DNA of 54,736 nucleotides from Psychrobacillus insolitus (GCF_003254155.1 NZ_QKZI01000009.1:720-55455); one strand, 5' to 3'. Positions 44,737 through 53,462 are shown, counted from the stretch's first letter. Notes: generated by a model not told the origin, from the letters alone. A program made the numbers and translations.

Positions 44737-45144
44737 CTAGCTGTGAGATGTAGCTGAAAAAGCGTCATCTTCTGGGTAATAAAGGTCTTTACGTAAACAA
44801 ACATCTCGGTGTGTGAGCGGTTCTTCCTTGAAGCGTAACCAAATTTCATCATCTGCCATTACCCCATGGGTTTTACGGACAATACCCCAACGATTAAATG
44901 CCTGCATCCCTAAACTTTCTAGCAGCTGATCAGCATTTACACGCGTTGGTGGAAATGTACGCCATTTCAGCCAACGTTCTAATTCCTCCAGTGTAATATG
45001 TCCCTCCATATTCGGTGAGAACTGTTTATTGAAATCATCGATATAGTTAATAACATAAGGGGAACCACCATTTGCAGGTTTTAAATCCACTGATGCTATG
45101 ACATCATCCATCCACATCACGTCAAATTTCATATAATCAATCAT
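44737..45144 (-). CDS. 135-aa partner of the HipA-like kinase, unknown function
   Basis: The acidic cytoplasmic protein starts at ATG 45144 behind GAAGGAGAGG and overlaps the kinase stop by 8 nt, so it is translationally coupled to the kinase. It contains ITLEELERWLKWRTFPPTRV, then LLESLGMQAFNRWGIVRKTHG and DDEIWLRF. This pattern (short helices with Arg in RTxPxxR, then a tHG...dDxxWlrf stretch) recalls the N-terminal region fused to HipA-like kinases in other Firmicutes, here as a separate chain. That relation is inference. It could be the regulatory subunit, an antidote or the phosphorylation target. Confidence 0.75.
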   Translation of the reverse strand: MIDYMKFDVMWMDDVIASVDLKPANGGSPYVINYIDDFNKQFSPNMEGHITLEELERWLKWRTFPPTRVNADQLLESLGMQAFNRWGIVRKTHGVMADDEIWLRFKEEPLTHRDVCLRKDLYYPEDDAFSATSHS

Positions 45145-45943
45145 AAGTGTCCTCTCCTTCGATGAATAAACGGTCAAATACAGGATCACGTAATTGGGAA
45201 AGTAGTACTTCTTTAGCGCGACCAAAGTCAAGAGAAGTATCATCCAACTTTGCTAATAAAGCTTTTTTATTGATAAATGCCGGTCCTTTATAGAGTGCCA
45301 ATTGTTTTGAAAAGCTGGCATTAAACGGTTTTGCTTTCACTTTTCGTTTCAAGATTGTCAGTGGTTTTCCAAGTGGATAATCCTTTTGATCCGATAAAAA
45401 GCTCAGACCATTGTCAAAGATGGGAGCAAGCTGCCATGACTTTTGTGTGGGGCTATACAAGAATAAAATGTTATTTGTATGCCGATCTTCATTTAATATT
45501 AGTGCATCAAAGGCCAATAGGCGTGCAATGTCTAGTCGTACATCTAGTCCTGTAAATTGCGCTATTTGCGCCATTACTTGTTCAAACTTATCCGCTGTTG
45601 ATAAGCTTTGGTAATCAAGAATTAGATCTGTTGAGGTAAAGTTTGCTTCAAATAGGCGTTCGAGTGTGACTTCCTGGAGCTTACCTCTAAAATCATGAGA
45701 ATAACACCCCGTGGATCGTTCTTCATCTGCTAATTCAATTAGACAAGAATAGTAGGTAACGTATGCATCTGGTACGAGTGTTGTACACGAAAGTACTAGG
45801 GAGGCTAAAGTCTCTGCTTGCCCCTCGTAACCTCGTGCATTTTGTTTTACCCATTTATCACCAACACGCCATTTCGATTGATCCCCTTTACTGGAGGTAC
45901 TAATCATACGTGTAGCATCGGGGGGGATTTGAATGATTTCCAT
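45137..45943 (-). CDS. HipA-like Ser/Thr kinase (candidate toxin)
   Basis: The 268-residue HipA/CtkA-type kinase fold has a possible P-loop (STSSKGDQSKWRVGDKWVKQ, residues ~16-35, with Lys), a Glu in YEGQAETLAS, the catalytic loop LILNEDRHTNNILF (Asp and Asn near residue 150) and the metal motif PIFDNGLSFL. It lacks the ~100-residue N-terminal subdomain of full HipA (~440 aa). It is the middle gene of a three-gene operon with an AbrB-type protein upstream and the 135-aa protein downstream. Toxin function is inferred from this context. Confidence 0.8.
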   Translation of the reverse strand: MEIIQIPPDATRMISTSSKGDQSKWRVGDKWVKQNARGYEGQAETLASLVLSCTTLVPDAYVTYYSCLIELADEERSTGCYSHDFRGKLQEVTLERLFEANFTSTDLILDYQSLSTADKFEQVMAQIAQFTGLDVRLDIARLLAFDALILNEDRHTNNILFLYSPTQKSWQLAPIFDNGLSFLSDQKDYPLGKPLTILKRKVKAKPFNASFSKQLALYKGPAFINKKALLAKLDDTSLDFGRAKEVLLSQLRDPVFDRLFIEGEDTYD

Positions 45944-45976
45944 GTGATCACATCCGTTTATTATGAGTTTCTTCTA

Positions 45977-46267
45977 TTATATAGTATCTTTTTTCTGTGT
46001 AGCCTTAAATTGGGTCCAACCCACATTACTTTTAGCCTCTTTGAATTTATCGAGCAATTCCTGTCCACTTAAGCCCTGTGCAATCATGCTCTCTAATAGT
46101 TGTTCCGCAAAATCATCTGGTATTTGGACAATCGGTCTAATTAAGAGACCTTCCTCTGTCATTTCAACAGACACTTCTTCTTGAATACCGAGTGCATCAA
46201 AATATACTTTTGGGATCGTCATTTGTCGTTGTTTCGAAATCTTTACTTTTTTTAATTCTTCCATCAT
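45977..46267 (-). CDS. AbrB/MazE-type DNA-binding protein (candidate antitoxin)
   Basis: The 96-residue protein has an N-terminal swapped-hairpin AbrB/SpoVT domain (KKVKISKQRQMTIPKVYFDA, then VSVEMTEEGLLIRPI, residues 6-45) and a C-terminal helical tail (FAEQLLESMIAQGLSGQELL). This is the layout of AbrB-fold antitoxins, which repress their own operon. It lies 33 nt before the kinase gene. The start is the first or second ATG of a tandem pair behind GAGGAAG. Confidence 0.85.
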   Translation of the reverse strand: MMEELKKVKISKQRQMTIPKVYFDALGIQEEVSVEMTEEGLLIRPIVQIPDDFAEQLLESMIAQGLSGQELLDKFKEAKSNVGWTQFKATQKKDTI

Positions 46268-46420
46268 TCTTCCTCATTTCTGTGAAAATTTAATGTGTTA
46301 CTTAAATTATAAAGGAATGTGTTCTAAATATAAAACAATTTGATATTAAAACTTATATAAGGTTTATTAAAAAGTAAAAGTAAATTAATGATTAATAAAA
46401 TTACATATTAAATGTAAGAC

Positions 46421-46776
46421 TTTTTATAAGAATAAAGAATAAAGAATAAAGAATAAATAATAAAGAATAAAGAATAAAGAATAAATAATTAAAAATAGAA
46501 AATGAATAATGAATAATTAATAATGAATAATGAATAATGAATAATGAATAATGAATAATGAATAATGAATAATGAATAATGAATAATGAATAATGAATAA
46601 TAAATAATAAATAATAAATAATAAATAATAATGAATAGGTAATGAAAAATGAATAATAAAAAATAAATGGTAAAGAGTAAAGAGTAAAGAGTAAAGAGTA
46701 AAGAGTAAAGAATAAATAGTGGAGAGTAAAGGATAAAAGTGAAAAGAAAAGAAATATATTGATGGAAAATTATTTG
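46421..46776 (+). repeat. C-free heptanucleotide repeat array
   Basis: About 300 bases (46427-46735) consist of successive runs of 7-bp units: GAATAAA, then GAATAAT (more than ten copies), AAATAAT and GAGTAAA, with single-base drift between blocks. Cytosine is completely absent from 46421 to 46776 on this strand. The array lies between the antitoxin-like gene (minus) and the tyrosine recombinase (plus). Period 7 is not a multiple of three and the array contains stops in all frames, so it is not coding. Confidence 0.95.
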
Positions 46777-46817
46777 CTTTAAACCTCTGAAAATGATGCT
46801 TGTCCTAGGTTGAGGTG

Positions 46818-46826
46818 TGGTATAAT
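46818..46826 (+). promoter_or_regulatory. Extended -10 promoter of the tyrosine recombinase
   Basis: TGGTATAAT is an extended -10 (TGn plus perfect TATAAT). A -35 is weak (TTGTCC at a short 15-bp spacing). Confidence 0.6.
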
Positions 46827-46828
46827 TA

Positions 46829-46844
46829 AAGAACGTTAGTTCTT
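46829..46844 (+). promoter_or_regulatory. LexA-like dyad AAGAAC-N4-GTTCTT
   Basis: AAGAACGTTAGTTCTT starts two bases after the -10. The GAAC-N4-GTTC core is that of Bacillus LexA (DinR) boxes, although the outer C and G are missing. It may be an SOS or self-repression site. Confidence 0.4.
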
Positions 46845-46924
46845 ATAAATTTCAGATCCATTTTAGAGGAAAACAGATTTATCCAAGTTCGAAATGGAAG
46901 GTTAAAAGAGAGGAGACTACTTTA

Positions 46925-47818
46925 ATGGAGGAAAACCTATTTTCGTTGCAACAATTTAAAATTAGCCAGGAAACGGAAAAATCGATTCAGCATGTTAAAA
47001 ACCGGAAAGTCGAGATGTATGCACCTGACTTCAAACAGTTCGAGGTTTTTTGTGAGCGGCATTTATTACCGATTGATTTTGATTCCCTTGAGCTCTATTT
47101 ACATGAATCCATCACCATTCAGCAGGTACGCTTATCCACATTTAACCGCAGATTGGCTGGCGTAAAGTATTGGTTGACGACAAAATTTAATCAGCAACAA
47201 TCACTTGAACAAGAAGAACGAGTCCGCTTATTACGACAACTATATAATGAAGAAACTTTTTTGCGGTTGAAACCACAACGAGGTGTTCGAGCAGAAAGTC
47301 AACAGGATGTTCTTCGATTAATTGATCGGTATGATACGAATAAAAAGGCAGATATTCGTAAAAGAGCGATTTGCTTAGTCAATTTAATTACCGCTAATCG
47401 TCCATCTGAAATGGTGAGACTAAAGATGAGTGACTTTGATTTAGAAAATCGTTCGGTTTGGGTCATGATGAAAAAGCAAGGTGAGATGAAAGAAAAACGC
47501 CTGACACTTGAGTGCGTGCAATCTGTGAGTAAGTATATCCAAACATGTGAGTTACAGCCAGAGGATTACTTTGTGGGAGCTTCTGATAAATGGGGTAATC
47601 ATACAAGCAGACAAATTCATGAAGATAGTTACAATCAATCCATTCATGCTTGGCTTGGTTTTGCACCGTATACATTCCGAAAAACCCAAATTACAGCAAT
47701 GTACAACAAAGGGGCTGACATCCCAACGATTGCTAAACAATCTGGTCATAAATCGCATCAAACGATTATGGAGCATTACATTAACTTGAAAAGCAGTGAT
47801 GTGGATGAATTTTTATAA
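46925..47818 (+). CDS. Tyrosine recombinase / integrase
   Basis: The 297-residue protein has an N-terminal SAM-like core-binding domain (~25-95, STFNRRLAGVKYWL) and a catalytic domain with Arg in ANRPSEMVRLKM (~160-171), a second Arg in YTFRKTQITA, His in QSGHKSHQTI and Tyr in MEHYINL. The usual HxxR has lost its His (YTFR), so activity needs testing. It starts behind GAGGAG and the LexA-like dyad. Its 3' 100 bases are duplicated at 53463. Confidence 0.88.
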   Translation: MEENLFSLQQFKISQETEKSIQHVKNRKVEMYAPDFKQFEVFCERHLLPIDFDSLELYLHESITIQQVRLSTFNRRLAGVKYWLTTKFNQQQSLEQEERVRLLRQLYNEETFLRLKPQRGVRAESQQDVLRLIDRYDTNKKADIRKRAICLVNLITANRPSEMVRLKMSDFDLENRSVWVMMKKQGEMKEKRLTLECVQSVSKYIQTCELQPEDYFVGASDKWGNHTSRQIHEDSYNQSIHAWLGFAPYTFRKTQITAMYNKGADIPTIAKQSGHKSHQTIMEHYINLKSSDVDEFL

Positions 47819-48273
47819 AAATGAAGATTAATGAATTCGTTATCAACCAATTTTTGTTCGTAGTTTTGTAGGCGTATCATTGTCTTCATATATAAAAGAA
47901 CCAGTTAAATACTCTTAGAAACACAGATTCTATTTTCTACAAGCTCCCATTTTCATTGAGTTTCTCTTCTGCCATCCATGAAAGTGGGCCACTAGTGGCC
48001 AAAATAATCATTTAAATTATATAAATATTAGATATAATGCTTCACTTATAGACCACTAACCACATGTAGATCACGAGATTCTTTTATCATATAAGGATCT
48101 TTTTTTAATGTTTTTTTGATTTTCACCGAGCATATTCTTCTTTAAATTCTTGGGTAACAGTAACCTTTGGTCGACCGAAACTGTGCCATTTTGCAAAGCT
48201 ATTTCATTTCCTTCACGCTATCGTTTTCAATCGCGTTCCTCATCAGTCATCCGTGAAAGAATTTGTAAGACAG
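47719..48273. repeat. Long direct repeat, left copy
   Basis: This holds the last ~33 codons of the tyrosine recombinase, a non-coding spacer with the perfect palindrome GGCCACTAGTGGCC, and a resolvase fragment. It is about 97% identical to 53463-54050 in the same orientation. The right copy has ~27 extra bases near 53690 and a few small indels. The two copies bracket the iron-uptake locus. Confidence 0.92.
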
Positions 48274-48360
48274 GATCCGCATTGAAAGTCCCTAAGCTAT
48301 CCTTATATTGGGCCGTATCGAGTAAAGGAAATATCTGCCTGGATATTAGTGAAGGAAGGA
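48130..48360 (-). pseudogene. Resolvase fragment, copy C
   Basis: Bases match the 27240-27480 part of the complete resolvase gene, from ATATTCTTCTTTAAATTC to about AAATATCTGCCTGGATATT, with frameshifting indels. It lies partly inside the left direct repeat. Confidence 0.8.
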
Positions 48361-48425
48361 TGGTGCAAGCCTAATCAGCACACGTGAACATCACATCCAT
48401 ATTCTCATTTCTTATTATTAAAATA

Positions 48426-48478
48426 GACAAATAAAAGCATCAATTCCTTATACTAAAGAATCGATGCTTTTATTTGTC
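48426..48478. terminator. Terminator of the binding-protein gene
   Basis: GACAAATAAAAGCATC and GATGCTTTTATTTGTC form a 16-bp outer stem with a further inner stem. It is 80 bases past the lipoprotein stop. Confidence 0.8.
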
Positions 48479-48556
48479 CTTATTTCAAGAATTGTACCGT
48501 TTTGATAGGTGTACTGTTTTCTTCCTTTGGTTGAACGTGACGCGACATTGCCACTC

Positions 48557-49528
48557 CTATTTTAGGAATGTATTTTCGATATCATCTAACATTAAGTTAG
48601 CTGCTTTTACTCCACCAGCTGTATTCCAAATTACATCATCTACTTTGTATATTTCAGCATTTTTTGCTACTTCAAGGTTTTTAAATAAAGGATCTTCAAG
48701 CCATTCTTTTTCAAGCTCGGTAGCTACTCCATCCCCAGTTTCGTAAGTAAAGTAGAAGAGGATATCCCCATCCATAAGAGGAATTTGTTCTTTCGTAGCT
48801 CCTTTAATAGCAAACTCATCTACATCTTGGCTTTCCGGTCTAGCAAATCCAAGTTGTTCTAAAATAACCCCAGAAAAAGAGTCTTTTTGATAAATACGTA
48901 CATCTCCAGCCATAAAACGAACCATAGAGACTTTCATATTCAACTTATCATCAAGCTGTTCTTTTAAATCAGTAATACGAGTATCATATGTTTCAATGAT
49001 TTCTTTCCCTTTTTCCTCTACATTGAGGGCTTTAGCATAAAGTTCAAAGTTACTTTTCCAATTACCTCGTAAGTCTTCTGCGAAAATAGTTGGGGCAATA
49101 GCGCTTAGTTGCTCGTAAATTTCTTCTTGGCGAATTTTATTACCAATGATTAAGTCAGGTTGTAAAGCAGCAATTGCTTCTAAATTAACTTGGCTTTCTA
49201 ATCCAACTACTTCAACATCGTTCATTTGATCAGCTATATGATCATACCAAGGTTCTCCTGTCCATGACTGAACTGCACCAACAGGTGTTATACCAAGGTC
49301 TAAAAGGGCCTCAGTACCCTCATTTGTTAAAATAACAACCTTTTGAGGTGCTTTTTCTAATGTGGTTGATCCCATTGCATGCTCAACTGTATAGCTAGTA
49401 TCTTTAGTTTTAGGGGTATCGTCTTTCTGTGTTGCATTATTTTTTTCTTCACTACCTCCACATGCGGCTAATGTGAAAATCATAATGATAGAGATAAAAG
49501 ATAGAAAAGATCGTAAACTTGTTTTCAT
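48557..49528 (-). CDS. Iron-siderophore binding lipoprotein (YfiY/FecB type)
   Basis: The 323-residue ABC substrate-binding protein of the cluster 8 / FecB type has a lipoprotein signal (MKTSLRSFLSFISIIMIFTL followed by the lipobox AACGG), then two Fe-siderophore lobes (KVVILTNEGTEALLDLGI; LEAIAALQPDLIIGNKIR). The start is ATG 49528 with AGGAGG 6 nt upstream. It resembles B. subtilis YfiY, which captures schizokinen and arthrobactin. It is divergent from the permease genes, with a Fur box between. Confidence 0.9.
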   Translation of the reverse strand: MKTSLRSFLSFISIIMIFTLAACGGSEEKNNATQKDDTPKTKDTSYTVEHAMGSTTLEKAPQKVVILTNEGTEALLDLGITPVGAVQSWTGEPWYDHIADQMNDVEVVGLESQVNLEAIAALQPDLIIGNKIRQEEIYEQLSAIAPTIFAEDLRGNWKSNFELYAKALNVEEKGKEIIETYDTRITDLKEQLDDKLNMKVSMVRFMAGDVRIYQKDSFSGVILEQLGFARPESQDVDEFAIKGATKEQIPLMDGDILFYFTYETGDGVATELEKEWLEDPLFKNLEVAKNAEIYKVDDVIWNTAGGVKAANLMLDDIENTFLK

Positions 49529-49546
49529 TTTTTTCCTCCTATATTT

Positions 49547-49565
49547 GAAAATGATAATCATTTTC
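49547..49565 (-). promoter_or_regulatory. Fur box for the binding-protein gene
   Basis: GAAAATGATAATCATTTTC is a perfect 9-1-9 palindrome just upstream of the lipoprotein ribosome-binding site. The promoter is TTGACA (49606-49601), 17 bp, TAATAT (49583-49578). Confidence 0.85.
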
Positions 49566-49625
49566 AATCGATACCTAATATTAAAATGGGTTTACTTAAT
49601 TGTCAACATCAATTTTATTATTAAA

Positions 49626-49640
49626 TGAAAATGATTATCA
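49626..49640 (+). promoter_or_regulatory. Fur box for the permease operon
   Basis: TGAAAATGATTATCA differs from the 7-1-7 Fur consensus at one position. It lies immediately upstream of a TTGACA-17-TATTAT promoter (49647-49652 and 49670-49675). Confidence 0.8.
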
Positions 49641-49646
49641 AACTCA

Positions 49647-49675
49647 TTGACAATATAATAGTCTTTTATTATTAT
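49647..49675 (+). promoter_or_regulatory. Sigma-A promoter of the iron permease operon
   Basis: TTGACA, a 17-bp spacer and TATTAT, adjacent to a Fur box and ~50 bases before the first permease start. Confidence 0.7.
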
Positions 49676-49724
49676 AAAAGTAATAATGTTTTTTTATATA
49701 AATGAGGTTGGAAAGGCTTATAAT

Positions 49725-50729
49725 ATGTTACTTAAAAATAATGGGCAAAGATTTCTCGGCCTAATAATAGCAATACTTTTATTACTATTTTTAATTTGTG
49801 GAAGTATTGTATACGGATATACAGATACTACTTGGAAAATGGCGTGGGATGTTTTTCAGAATAATAATGGATCAAATGAACACCTTGTCCTCGAAACAGT
49901 AAGGTTACCAAGAGCATTAATTGCAGCAGCTGTAGGCAGTAGTTTAGCTATTGCTGGAGTCCTTATGCAAACATTAACCAAAAATCCACTTGCGTCGCCA
50001 GATATTTTTGGAGTAAATGCAGGCGCTGGTTTTGCCGTTGTGTTAGGAGTCACTTTATTTTCAATGGGAAACCTACAAGCTATTGCGTGGGTTGCATTTT
50101 TAGGTGCTGCTGTTGCGGCGATAGGAGTATATGCAATAGGATCATTTGGTAGAGAAGGGCTAACACCGATAAAGCTCACTCTAGCTGGAGCTGCGATGTC
50201 AGCGATGTTTTCCTCTTTTACGCAGGGGTTTCTTGTTATAGATGAGGCAGCTTTGGAGCAAGTTTTATTTTGGTTAGCTGGTTCTGTTCAGGGAAGAAAA
50301 CTTGAAATATTAACTTCTGTGCTACCTTACTTAATGGTTGGTTGGCTAGGAGCATTTTTAATTGCTTCCAAAATGAATGTGTTATCTATGGGAGAAGATG
50401 TAGCAAAAGGATTAGGATTAAAAACTGGGTTTTTAAAAATTGGAGTGGCAATTGTTATCATTCTCTTATCCGGTAGTTCAGTGGCAATTGCTGGACCGAT
50501 TGGATTTATTGGTATTGTTATTCCACATGTAACACGTTCGATTGTAGGAATTGATCATCGCTGGGTTATTCCTTTCTCAGGTTTACTTGGAGGCATTCTT
50601 CTACTTGTAGCTGATATTTTGGCTCGTTATGTCATTATGCCACAGGAAGTTCCTGTTGGTGTTATGACGGCCATAATAGGAACACCATTCTTTATTTACA
50701 TCGCAAGAAGGGGGTTCAACGCCAAGTGA
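49725..50729 (+). CDS. FecCD-family iron-siderophore ABC permease 1 (YfiZ-like)
   Basis: The 334-residue integral membrane permease has about ten helices and the FecCD signature VRLPRALIAAAVGSSLAIAG near residue 60 and PIGFIGIVIPHVTRSIVGID near 255, the coupling region for the ATPase. The start is ATG 49725 (MLLKNNGQ), behind GGAAAGG; an upstream ATG lacks a ribosome-binding site. It ends overlapping the second permease (GTGA). Confidence 0.92.
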   Translation: MLLKNNGQRFLGLIIAILLLLFLICGSIVYGYTDTTWKMAWDVFQNNNGSNEHLVLETVRLPRALIAAAVGSSLAIAGVLMQTLTKNPLASPDIFGVNAGAGFAVVLGVTLFSMGNLQAIAWVAFLGAAVAAIGVYAIGSFGREGLTPIKLTLAGAAMSAMFSSFTQGFLVIDEAALEQVLFWLAGSVQGRKLEILTSVLPYLMVGWLGAFLIASKMNVLSMGEDVAKGLGLKTGFLKIGVAIVIILLSGSSVAIAGPIGFIGIVIPHVTRSIVGIDHRWVIPFSGLLGGILLLVADILARYVIMPQEVPVGVMTAIIGTPFFIYIARRGFNAK

Positions 50730-51781
50730 GTCAGTTTAAAAATGTAAGATTATTAAAGGGGGAAGTTTCCCTTCTATTAGATAAAAGGGCAGCAAAAGTG
50801 TTTATCATAATGGTACTTGTAGCTTCAGTAGTATTTATTTTAAGTACTGCATTTGGTGATATGAATATTAGTCCTCTCTCGGTTTTACAAGTGTTCTTTG
50901 GTGGAGGTACGGAGATGGAACAACTCGTTATTACGTCCTTTCGTCTACCTCGAATTATTGTAGCTCTTATGGTAGGGATTTCATTAGCAATAGCGGGTGG
51001 AATACTACAAGGGATAATACGTAACCCGTTAGCATCTCCTGATATTCTAGGAATAACAGGAGGAGCAAGTGTTGCCGTTGTTGGATTTTTAGCATTTTTT
51101 AGTGATGATAATAACGCTTTAACTGTAAGTATTGAATGGATGCCTTTAGCTGCATTTGCAGGTGCTGGAGTAATCGCGATACTTGTTTACTTATTAGCAT
51201 GGAAAAATGGAGTTTCACCGATTCGTCTTGTATTAATAGGAATTGGTATTTCAACTCTCATGCAAGCTTTCACGACTTTAATGATGATTTTAGGTCCTAT
51301 TTATCGTGCAAGTCAGGCGAATATTTGGATTACTGGAACTGTACACGGCTCCACTTGGGCAAACGTTAGTATTTTGGTTCCTTGGACAGTCCTCTTCGTT
51401 ACAGTTGCATTGATTATGGCGCGAAAATTGAATGTTCAAGAACTGGGTGATGAGATTGCGACTGGAGTAGGAGGTCATGTTCAGCGCCAACGTTTTTCTT
51501 TATTGATGATTAGTACGGCGTTAATAGGAAGCTCTGTTGCATTTGCTGGTGGAATTGGTTTTGTCGGTTTAATGGCACCACATATGGCAAGAAGACTAGT
51601 TGGTTCTTCTTTTGGAGCATTATTACCTGTATCAGCACTAATTGGAGGGATTCTAGTCATGGTTGCGGATTTGGTCGGTAGGACCTTGTTTTCTCCATTA
51701 GAAATTCCAGCAGGTGTGTTTACTGCTGGAATAGGAGCACCCTATTTTATATACTTGTTGTTTAAAACCAGGAATTCATAG
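50726..51781 (+). CDS. FecCD-family iron-siderophore ABC permease 2 (YfhA-like)
   Basis: The 351-residue permease has the signature SFRLPRIIVALMVGISLAIA (~70-89) and GGIGFVGLMAPHMARRLVG (~273-291). It starts at GTG 50726 in the GTGA overlap with permease 1, so the two are coupled and probably form a heterodimer. Confidence 0.92.
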   Translation: MSQFKNVRLLKGEVSLLLDKRAAKVFIIMVLVASVVFILSTAFGDMNISPLSVLQVFFGGGTEMEQLVITSFRLPRIIVALMVGISLAIAGGILQGIIRNPLASPDILGITGGASVAVVGFLAFFSDDNNALTVSIEWMPLAAFAGAGVIAILVYLLAWKNGVSPIRLVLIGIGISTLMQAFTTLMMILGPIYRASQANIWITGTVHGSTWANVSILVPWTVLFVTVALIMARKLNVQELGDEIATGVGGHVQRQRFSLLMISTALIGSSVAFAGGIGFVGLMAPHMARRLVGSSFGALLPVSALIGGILVMVADLVGRTLFSPLEIPAGVFTAGIGAPYFIYLLFKTRNS

Positions 51782-51858
51782 AAAAGTGAAAAAAGTGTAG
51801 TGTGAAGGAAATAAAAACAAATGTTTGAAAAAAAATTGTAGAAGGAAATGGAGATAAT

Positions 51859-52680
51859 ATGGTGCAAGCAATTGAAACGAAGAATTTAACCCTTTCGTAT
51901 GGAAATACCATCATTATTGACGAGTTAAATCTTAAAATTCCAACAGGAGAAATTACCGTTTTTATTGGAGGGAATGGTTGCGGAAAGTCAACACTCCTTC
52001 GATCAATAGCACGCTTATTAAAGCCGAAAACAGGAGTTGTTTTATTAGAAGGAAATGCGATTGCCAAAATGTCAACAAAAGATGTGGCAAAGCAAATGGC
52101 TATTCTACCACAATCACCTATAGCTCCTGAAGGTCTTACTGTTTTACAACTTGTTAAGCAAGGACGTTTTCCATATCAAACATGGCTCAAGCAGTGGACG
52201 GAGGAAGATGAGGAGCTGGTGAATAAAGCTTTGGAAGCTACAGGGATTAAAAATTTACAGGATCGACCTGTAGATTCCTTATCTGGAGGACAACGTCAGA
52301 GAGCTTGGATTGCTATGACATTAGCCCAGGATACAGATATTATTCTTCTTGACGAACCAACTACTTATCTTGATATGGCGCATCAAATTGAGATTTTAGA
52401 CCTTCTATTTGAACTAAATGAAAAGGAAAATAGAACGATAGTCATGGTACTTCATGATTTAAACTTAGCCTGTCGTTATGCTCATAATATTTTGGCAATT
52501 AAGGAAAGAGAAATTTTTGCACAAGGCAAACCAGAAGATGTGATAAATAAAGAGTTAGTAAAAAGTGTATTTGGAATGGCATGTGAAATTACCAAAGATC
52601 CTCTATTTGGTAGCCCACTGTGTATCCCTTATGGAAAAGGAAGATTCATTCTAAAACAGGATGGAATTGAAAGTGCTTGA
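51859..52680 (+). CDS. Iron-siderophore ABC transporter ATPase (FecE/FhuC type)
   Basis: The 273-residue ATPase has Walker A GGNGCGKSTLLR (~36-47), signature LSGGQRQRAWIAM (~140-152), Walker B IILLDEPTTYLD (~160-171) and a switch His in VLHDLNLA. It energises the two permeases. B. subtilis uses YusV for the same class of substrates. The ATG has GGAAATGGAG upstream. Its end overlaps the next gene by 20 nt. Confidence 0.93.
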   Translation: MVQAIETKNLTLSYGNTIIIDELNLKIPTGEITVFIGGNGCGKSTLLRSIARLLKPKTGVVLLEGNAIAKMSTKDVAKQMAILPQSPIAPEGLTVLQLVKQGRFPYQTWLKQWTEEDEELVNKALEATGIKNLQDRPVDSLSGGQRQRAWIAMTLAQDTDIILLDEPTTYLDMAHQIEILDLLFELNEKENRTIVMVLHDLNLACRYAHNILAIKEREIFAQGKPEDVINKELVKSVFGMACEITKDPLFGSPLCIPYGKGRFILKQDGIESA

Positions 52681-53443
52681 TGTTCTCAATAAAGATGAAA
52701 TAGTACAATTAAGACAGTTTCGCTTAACAACTGAGGAGAAGTCATCAGAGCTATCCATTCCATTAAATGATTTATTAGATGAAAATATATTGTTGAAGTA
52801 TTTGGAGGAAGTTGGTCTTCAAATTGGGTCTCCTAATTTAAAGGTAACCGCCTCAATTTTCGTAAAAAGATATGCATTTTTAGCTGTTATCTATTTATAT
52901 GGAATCTCTGCATGGAATAAAAAAATAAATATTTCATTTAATAATATAAGTTTTCAAACAGAAGAATTTGACGAAAAGTGGCTCCCAAAATTTTATTTTC
53001 ACAGTACGGAATTAGAAAAAGCTGAGGATAATAGATATGAATGGCGAGAAAAAGCTTTTAAGGTTTTTTTTTCTGAAAATATTCATATCCTTATTGCTCA
53101 ATTATCAAAATCGACAATGCAGTCTAAACGTATTCTTTGGGAAAATATCGCAATTTATTTATTCTGGTTATATGAATCAGTTTTACAAAAATTAGATGAC
53201 GAAGGATTACGAAACCGAGCAAGAGAAGATTTTCATTATCTCGTTTATGAAGCACCTGGAAGTCTTTTTGGAAACTATCATGTAAATCCTATAAAAAGAT
53301 ATCATAACAACAAAGAATATAATGAGCATTTAGAAGAATTACGTGTAAGAACTACTTGTTGTTTTTCCTATTTGTTAGAAGGAGTAACTAATCGTTGTAA
53401 AACATGTCCACAAATTTGTAATGTGAAAAGAAGAGGTAAATGA
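52661..53443 (+). CDS. FhuF-like ferric-siderophore reductase
   Basis: The 260-residue protein carries the C-terminal [2Fe-2S] motif of FhuF: RTTCCFSYLLEGVTNRCKTC, i.e. Cys-Cys-x10-Cys-x2-Cys. FhuF reduces ferric hydroxamates in the cytoplasm so that iron is released. It overlaps the ATPase gene by 20 nt and is last in the uptake operon. The downstream edge of the operon is only ~20 bases from the right direct repeat. Confidence 0.85.
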   Translation: MELKVLDVLNKDEIVQLRQFRLTTEEKSSELSIPLNDLLDENILLKYLEEVGLQIGSPNLKVTASIFVKRYAFLAVIYLYGISAWNKKINISFNNISFQTEEFDEKWLPKFYFHSTELEKAEDNRYEWREKAFKVFFSENIHILIAQLSKSTMQSKRILWENIAIYLFWLYESVLQKLDDEGLRNRAREDFHYLVYEAPGSLFGNYHVNPIKRYHNNKEYNEHLEELRVRTTCCFSYLLEGVTNRCKTCPQICNVKRRGK

Positions 53444-53462
53444 TTAAATCATTCATTTTCTG

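Noticed and set aside
46421-46776. CRISPR array
   Set aside because: The repeats are contiguous 7-bp units without unique spacers and no cas gene is nearby.
48557-49567. Longer start for the siderophore-binding lipoprotein
   Set aside because: An upstream ATG adds 13 basic/hydrophobic residues but overlaps the Fur box and lacks a Shine-Dalgarno; ATG 49528 has AGGAGG and a normal lipoprotein signal.
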